Shown piece after piece: positions 57,982 to 64,000 of a DNA stretch of 64,000 nt. The translations under genes were made by a program, and so were the position numbers. Numbering within the stretch: the first letter of the stretch is position 1; every line of letters starts with the position of its first letter. The DNA is from Paenibacillus baekrokdamisoli. GTDB taxonomy: Bacteria > Bacillota > Bacilli > Paenibacillales > Paenibacillaceae. A model generated the notes under the pieces. That model ran no database searches, was not told the DNA's origin, and saw nothing but the letters and a program-made list of their open reading frames with translations. The DNA is taken from assembly GCF_003945345.1 (NCBI RefSeq), contig NZ_AP019308.1:5694501-5758500 (forward strand), written 5' to 3'.

Positions 57982-59705
57982 GCGATCTCCTCCTCAGACA
58001 GCTGTGACGTCACGATTTCCCGGTACAGCTCCGATGACTGCATAAGCTCGCGGTGATTGCCAATGGCAGCTACCTTACCATCATCGAGCACAATGATTTG
58101 ATCCGCGTCCATTACCGTACTCACCCGCTGGGCGACGATAAGAACCGCTGCATCGCCTGTTTCGCTGCGTAGAGCCTGGCGAAGCTTGGCATCCGTCTTG
58201 AAATCAAGCGCAGAGAAGCTGTCATCGAATAAATAGATATCGGGCTTGCGGACGAGCGCCCGGGCGATCGATAGCCGCTGCTTCTGTCCGCCGGATACGT
58301 TCGTACCGCCTTGGGCGATAATGGAATCGAAGCCTTCCTTCATCTCATTTACGAACTCACTCGCTTGCGCGACTGCAGCTGCATGGTGAACTTCTTCATC
58401 GCTCGCCTCTTCTTTGCCGTAACGAATATTCTCGGCTATCGTGCCTGTGAATAGGACGGACTTCTGCGGGACAAGACCGATCTTGGCCCGCAGTTGATGC
58501 TGCGTAAGCTCACGGTTATCGACACCGCCGATGCGAATTTGTCCGCTGGTTACATCGTAAAATCTTGGTATGAGGTTGATCAAGGTTGATTTGCCAGATC
58601 CGGTACCGCCGATAATGGCTGTTATTTTGCCGCTATCTGCGGTAAAGGAAATGCCTGATAGAGCTGCCATCTCTGCGCCGGGATAGTGGAAGGATACATC
58701 CTCGAACACGACTGACCCACCATTGGTGGAAGCAAGGGAAGATAACGCAGGATCCTTGATATCTGGTTTCATATCCAACACTTCATTAATCCGTACAGCG
58801 GAAGCGGATGCCCGTGGAATCATGACGAACATCATCGATGCGAAGATAAGGGCGAACATGATCTGCCAAGCATATTGGATGAAAGCCATCAGATCACCAA
58901 CCGCCATATGACCGCCGTCGATGCGAAGGCCGCCAAACCATACGATTGCAATGCTGGCAAAGTTCAAGACGAGCATCATGATCGGCATCAGAGAAGCCAT
59001 AATCCGATTAACCTTTATGGATGTATCGGTTAAATCATAATTGGCTTTATTGAACCTGCTTTGCTCCTGACTGATTCGGTTGAAGGAGCGAATAACGCGA
59101 ATCCCCGTAAGATTTTCCCGAAGCACGAGATTTAATTTATCGATCTTTGTCTGCATGACTTTGAATAGAGGTACGCCTCTGCTTACGATGGAGTAGATAA
59201 CGATCGCGAGAATCGGCACGATAGCGATGATAATCAGGGAGAGTGTTGCGTCTTTGTAGAGGGCCATAATGATACCGCCGAAGCACATCATCGGAGCCAT
59301 GACCATGACACGCATCATCATCGTCAATACCTGTTGAACCTGTGTAATATCATTTGTTGTACGTGTAATGAGAGAGGCGGTACCGATCTTATCGAATTCA
59401 TGCAGGGAGAACTGCTCGACATGCCCGAACACCTTTCTTCGCAGATCTTTACCGAAGCCGCCCGCCGCCTTGGCAGACAGGAAGCTGGCACCCACTGAAC
59501 AGGCTGCGCCGCCTAGTGCGACGAGCAGCATGAAGCCGCCAATGCGCCAAATATAAGGGGTATCGCCGCCTACGACGCCTTTATCCACGATATCGGACAT
59601 CAAGGTAGGCAGGAAAAGCTCGGATAATGACTGAATGAAGACAAATACCAGAACTAAGGACACAGAGACACGGTACGGTTTTAACATACGCAGCAGCTTT
59701 AACAT
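57978..59705 (-). CDS. ABC exporter subunit A
   Basis: A 575-residue half-transporter with six membrane helices (residues 15-290) and an ATPase: GGTGSGKST, VPQKSVLF, NVSGGQKQR, YLFDDSFSALD and VLIVAQRVST. The Walker B Glu is replaced by Asp-Ser (DDSF) and the H-loop histidine is Gln (VAQR), so this site is probably degenerate. That is typical of one subunit of heterodimeric exporters such as BmrCD or YfiBC. It is translated just after the MarR gene and coupled to subunit B. Confidence 0.92.
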   Translation of the reverse strand: MLKLLRMLKPYRVSVSLVLVFVFIQSLSELFLPTLMSDIVDKGVVGGDTPYIWRIGGFMLLVALGGAACSVGASFLSAKAAGGFGKDLRRKVFGHVEQFSLHEFDKIGTASLITRTTNDITQVQQVLTMMMRVMVMAPMMCFGGIIMALYKDATLSLIIIAIVPILAIVIYSIVSRGVPLFKVMQTKIDKLNLVLRENLTGIRVIRSFNRISQEQSRFNKANYDLTDTSIKVNRIMASLMPIMMLVLNFASIAIVWFGGLRIDGGHMAVGDLMAFIQYAWQIMFALIFASMMFVMIPRASASAVRINEVLDMKPDIKDPALSSLASTNGGSVVFEDVSFHYPGAEMAALSGISFTADSGKITAIIGGTGSGKSTLINLIPRFYDVTSGQIRIGGVDNRELTQHQLRAKIGLVPQKSVLFTGTIAENIRYGKEEASDEEVHHAAAVAQASEFVNEMKEGFDSIIAQGGTNVSGGQKQRLSIARALVRKPDIYLFDDSFSALDFKTDAKLRQALRSETGDAAVLIVAQRVSTVMDADQIIVLDDGKVAAIGNHRELMQSSELYREIVTSQLSEEEIA

Positions 59706-59710
59706 GAGTC

Positions 59711-60223
59711 TTATTCACCTTCTTTATGGGATAGGGGGCGGTCTGAGGTCATTCTTGCTGGGCCTGGACAGGAATCGGGCTCTTGTTCCCCGTAATATTG
59801 AACAACCTCATCAAGCAGCTCAACGAGCAGCAGACTTCTTTCTTTTCCCAAGTGATCAATGAGTCCCTTCACCCTAATATGCATGGAATCTTCAGCCGCC
59901 TGTGTCATCCGCTCGCCTTCCTCTGTCAGCTTGATCCGGAAGACACGCCGATCATGAGCATCTAAGCTGCGTTCGACTAAGCCTTTGGCTTCCAGCATAT
60001 TGACGGTTTGTGTCACGGTAGGGGAAGTAATCTTCATCATACTGCTGATTTCGGAAGCCTTGAGCCCAGGAGACCCTGACTTCGTGCTTCTACGAATGCA
60101 GAAGAGCATCATCGTTTCGCTGGGCGTACACCCTTCGAACGGACGTCTTCCACTCCAATTCACATGGCGCAGCTGTCTGAAGGCACGAACCATTTCATGT
60201 GAAGAATTGCGATCTTCGGGCAT
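59711..60223 (-). CDS. MarR-family regulator of the ABC operon
   Basis: A 170-residue winged-helix protein, ATG 60223 after AAGGGGGG. The core is canonical: GCTPSETMMLFCIRR, LKASEISSMMKITSPTVTQTVNMLEAKGLVERSLDAHDRRVFRIKLTEEG, with a dimerisation helix behind. It lies five bases upstream of the ABC genes and is the first gene of the unit. A TTAG..CTAA palindrome in the promoter interval is a likely target, so it should repress its operon until a drug ligand binds. Confidence 0.92.
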   Translation of the reverse strand: MPEDRNSSHEMVRAFRQLRHVNWSGRRPFEGCTPSETMMLFCIRRSTKSGSPGLKASEISSMMKITSPTVTQTVNMLEAKGLVERSLDAHDRRVFRIKLTEEGERMTQAAEDSMHIRVKGLIDHLGKERSLLLVELLDEVVQYYGEQEPDSCPGPARMTSDRPLSHKEGE

Positions 60224-60276
60224 TGGGTAGTATCCCCCCTTAGTTATTTTTGTAAAAGAAATGAAAAAATCTGTGA

Positions 60277-60299
60277 TTAGTTTACTTAGCTAACCTAAA
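60277..60299. promoter_or_regulatory. Palindromic MarR-type operator
   Basis: TTAG..TTAGCTAA..CTAA with imperfect symmetry, in the divergent interval before the MarR gene. Confidence 0.5.
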
Positions 60300-60309
60300 T
60301 ATATGTGTA

Positions 60310-60323
60310 TGAAAGCGCTTGTG
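60310..60323. promoter_or_regulatory. cre-like site
   Basis: TGAAAGCGCTTGTG matches the CcpA consensus TGWAARCGYTWNCW except one position. It lies between the MarR operon and glnS. Confidence 0.5.
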
Positions 60324-60402
60324 TCAAGATTCCTATTTATAAACACTCGCAAAATTGTGTATGATAGGAGGATAAAAACTTACGTGGGAAAGGTTGGTTA
60401 CC

Positions 60403-62067
<1,665 letters not shown>

Positions 62068-62100
62068 GGCGTAGGATGTAGAATATTATATAATCGTCTT

Positions 62101-62136
62101 AAAAACGCCGAATCCAGGATGGATTCGGCGTTTTTT
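62101..62136 (+). terminator. Terminator of glnS
   Basis: AACGCCGAATCC-AGGAT-GGATTCGGCGTT perfect stem then TTTTT. Confidence 0.92.
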
Positions 62137-62230
62137 ATGCTGTATATGGGTTTGGAATCATTCTTGTGTGCAACAATCAATAGCAGGGACTCGTCTATCC
62201 AAGCAGAAGAATACGGAGAAGAAGTGAGCC

Positions 62231-62428
62231 TTGTTTGAAGAAAATGAGATATTTAGGTATGAGTATGACGATAGTTATGGTTCCTCTCGACATCCGTTTC
62301 AACTGGTCAGGCGGAGAATGTTGTATATCCCGAGTGCGGTAATACGATTCATCCACAGATTGGGAAAAGCATCCCCAGTTCTATTCCTGCCACCGGCTCC
62401 TCAGGAAAATGATGTCAAGGCTACATGA
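62231..62428 (+). CDS. Doubtful small open frame, perhaps disrupted
   Basis: TTG 62231 (GAAGAAGTGAG upstream) opens a 65-codon frame with a plausible start (FRYEYDDSYGSSRHPF) but an odd end. In the +1 frame the second half reads VVYPECGNTIHPQIG, more zinc-ribbon-like. A frameshift near 62320 is possible. No family can be named. Confidence 0.25.
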   Translation: MFEENEIFRYEYDDSYGSSRHPFQLVRRRMLYIPSAVIRFIHRLGKASPVLFLPPAPQENDVKAT

Positions 62429-62523
62429 ATTGCCCATCTCTCAGGATGATCGATGGTTGAAAATATTTAGAATAATTGATAACACGCGAGATATCATTAC
62501 ATTAAGGTGAAAGAGGGTTAATA

Positions 62524-63420
62524 ATGAAAAAGATTCTATTTGTTTTATCTTTGGTTTTAAGTTTTGGTTTGTTTGGGGAGCCGCAGATCTCGGCTGCGGA
62601 AGCAAAGGGCCTTAGTCCGATCGAAATGAATGTAAATGGCCAGTTTATTGTTATGGATGTGCAACCCGTTATTGATAAAGCGAATCTTTTAATTCCTATC
62701 CGAGCATTGTCCTCCTTTGGATTATCTTATCGCTGGGATTCAGCTACCCAATCTGTGACCATTGAAAATACGGATGGCGATGTGCTGAAGGCTGCAGTAA
62801 ATAGCAAAACCGCTTATAAAAACGGTACTTCTAGCGAAATGACAGTTCCTGTACAGAGCAAAGATGGCCGGGTACTTGTCCCCGTCCGTTTTATTACCGA
62901 AAACTTAGGTTGCCAGGTTCAATATGAATCCATTCGCAAAATGGTGTTTATTACCTCGAAGGATTATAAGTTCGATATGAATGTATTTGAGCAAGAGGAT
63001 TTGGTAGCTGCACGCAGAGCAGCTATCTCGATACCACTGACAGTCGCCTTTAAAACCCTCGATTTTCCTACATTAAAGTACCATAGTTACAGATTTCCGA
63101 AAGGAAAGGCAAATACGTACGTTTTTTCGGATGCCTATACAAACTCGATTGTGGAAATAAAGGATGGCAAAGCCATTGTGCTAGGTCAGTATGTAATAGG
63201 TGATCGCTCTAATTTTGCCGTCAAAGCAGGTAACATTACAGAAAAAAACACTGCTGATCCCGTTTTGGCACCTTTTATTTCAGGCGTAACTTTTAGTTTT
63301 GAATCCAACGATACTTCTCAAACAAACTACCATGATAGCGAAACAGGATTGAATGGGTCTTTTACCTCCTCTGTAAAGGTCTACTCTGATATTATTCAAA
63401 AAGTTCCTAATGGCAGTTAA
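62524..63420 (+). CDS. Secreted copper-amine-oxidase-N-like domain protein
   Basis: A 298-residue exported protein, ATG 62524 after GAGGG. Signal peptide at 1-25 (ILFVLSLVLSFGLFGEPQISA). Residues 35-145 are a copper amine oxidase N-terminal-like domain: MNVNGQFIVMD, LLIPIRALSSFGLSYRWD, VLVPVRFITENLGCQVQYE. It is a common surface-protein module in Paenibacillus. The C-terminal 150 residues are not recognised. No SLH domain or anchor is visible. It is monocistronic. Confidence 0.85.
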   Translation: MKKILFVLSLVLSFGLFGEPQISAAEAKGLSPIEMNVNGQFIVMDVQPVIDKANLLIPIRALSSFGLSYRWDSATQSVTIENTDGDVLKAAVNSKTAYKNGTSSEMTVPVQSKDGRVLVPVRFITENLGCQVQYESIRKMVFITSKDYKFDMNVFEQEDLVAARRAAISIPLTVAFKTLDFPTLKYHSYRFPKGKANTYVFSDAYTNSIVEIKDGKAIVLGQYVIGDRSNFAVKAGNITEKNTADPVLAPFISGVTFSFESNDTSQTNYHDSETGLNGSFTSSVKVYSDIIQKVPNGS

Positions 63421-63760
63421 TCTGTCGGTTCTAAAAAAACGATAAGGTCCTAAAATTGGGCGTTGTCGTTTTTATGTTACCGCCGATTCAAAGCCGTCAG
63501 TCATCTCATGCTCTACTAGCTCGTCCCACTCCGGCAGCATGCCCTTCCAAATGATCTGCAACTCTCAGTCTTCTATCTTTTGAATAGGTACCATCAATTG
63601 GGCCAAAAGCGGCCTATTTGTTTGAGTCCTCATGGAAGAAAAATACACGGGTAGGGGAATTCGCAAGATTTCGGCCAAATATTCAGAGGAAACCAAGTTA
63701 TCTCAAAACCTAAAGGCATGAACGCATTTGAAGAAATTGACTTTGGAGCGAGAATAAAAT
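63421..63760 (+). other. Intergenic, no intact gene
   Basis: A weak hairpin with a T-rich end lies near 63430-63475. On the minus strand around 63480-63560 a stretch reads IWKGMLPEWDELVEHEMTDG before a stop; it may be the tail of a lost gene. The rest shows nothing I can name. Confidence 0.3.
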
Positions 63761-63765
63761 AGTTG

Positions 63766-63794
63766 TTGTGCAAAGAATGGATCTCTTGTAGAAT
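63766..63794 (+). promoter_or_regulatory. Promoter of iolD
   Basis: TTGTGC and TAGAAT with a 17-bp spacer. Transcription would start near 63801, at the first AGCGCT site. Confidence 0.55.
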
Positions 63795-63801
63795 CGAATT
63801 A

Positions 63802-63864
63802 AGCGCTTAACCTACTTTTTTAATGTTGTGGTAGCGCTATTTTATTAAACTAAGGTATAGCGCT
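63802..63864. promoter_or_regulatory. Three AGCGCT operator-like sites
   Basis: AAGCGCTT at 63801, AGCGCT at 63833 and AGCGCTTAACC at 63859. The outer two share the AGCGCTTAACC element. They resemble LacI-family or cre half-site palindromes and could be a repressor array over the iolD leader. Confidence 0.5.
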
Positions 63865-63905
63865 TAACCCCATAACCTTACAATATAAATGGAGGGCTTG
63901 ATGAG

Positions 63906-64000
63906 ATGAGCACGATTCGACTTTCGATGGCGCAAGCGCTGCTTCGTTTTCTCGATAATCAATATCTATTGGTTGACGGCAAGGAAACCAAGTTCGTAAA
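63906..64000 (+). CDS. iolD: IolD, myo-inositol catabolism hydrolase (start only)
   Basis: Only the first 31 codons lie in the window. ATG 63906 follows GGAGGG by nine bases. MSTIRLSMAQALLRFLDNQY and LLVDGKETKFV match the N-terminus of 3D-(3,5/4)-trihydroxycyclohexane-1,2-dione hydrolase (IolD), a ThDP-dependent enzyme opening the inositol-derived ring. The rest of an iol operon is expected beyond the edge. The AGCGCT sites upstream fit repression in the absence of inositol or by catabolite control. Confidence 0.85.
   Translation, partial: MSTIRLSMAQALLRFLDNQYLLVDGKETKFV

Overview
The window reads as chromosomal DNA of a low-to-mid GC, endospore-forming Bacillota, most likely Paenibacillus or a close relative. 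Pointers are the SLH (S-layer) domain protein, the YdjO, CcdC, YwbE and Sda family proteins, bacterial nitric oxide synthase, AGGAGG-type ribosome sites with frequent TTG and GTG starts, T-tailed hairpin terminators and a ydaO-type riboswitch. No rRNA, tRNA, CRISPR array, prophage or insertion sequence was seen. The genes are mostly short independent operons of core and niche-adaptation type.

Layout. 1-5.4 kb: a truncated CHASE-GGDEF sensor, a frameshifted adenosine deaminase, a XRE-cupin regulator divergent from an extradiol dioxygenase, then cold-shock protein and YdjO. 5.4-12 kb: a nuclease-helicase fusion, convergent with an ECF sigma / anti-sigma pair that lies behind two exported cupredoxin proteins, one carrying nine 13-residue repeats. 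12-19.2 kb: GNAT, a TetR-controlled 14-TM drug exporter, a phosphoesterase, a TetM/EF-G-like GTPase and nitric oxide synthase. 19.7-25.3 kb: a chemoreceptor, two tandemly duplicated membrane proteins, and a ferric-reductase-like / ApbE locus. 25.5-31.7 kb: a DEAD-box helicase with a very long tail, a PyrH paralogue behind a leader terminator, a membrane protein of unknown role, a XRE regulator, Sda and a small membrane protein. 31.9-41 kb: GlgC, an ABC exporter, a decapeptide-repeat protein, ferritin, a DUF1450 protein with a Fur-like box, a secreted BNR-like protein, YwbE, a YhcH-type protein, DinB and a short enolase-superfamily N-domain protein behind a c-di-AMP riboswitch. 41.4-51.3 kb: small membrane proteins, a 1461-residue S-layer protein containing a DUF2252 domain, an OhrR-glutathione peroxidase operon and two serpin lipoproteins. 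51.6-64 kb: a ribbon-helix-helix / second DnaN operon, a GGDEF-EAL protein, YceI, a MarR and heterodimeric ABC exporter operon, GlnRS, a copper-amine-oxidase-N-like secreted protein and the start of iolD.

Several genes fall into recognisable regulatory circuits. A TetR repressor has identical-architecture operators before itself and before the exporter. A RHH protein has a dyad before its own ribosome site. OhrR has a palindromic box before ohrR-gpx. A riboswitch-terminator pair precedes the enolase-like gene, and a hairpin buries the ribosome site of the large cupredoxin gene.

The most unusual items are the exported S-layer DUF2252 protein, the autoregulated-looking RHH-DnaN paralogue operon, the c-di-AMP riboswitch in front of a truncated enolase-superfamily gene, the cupredoxin / ECF sigma locus with its hairpin, and a dispersed two-hairpin repeat present twice. 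Functions are inferred from sequence reading alone, without database searches.
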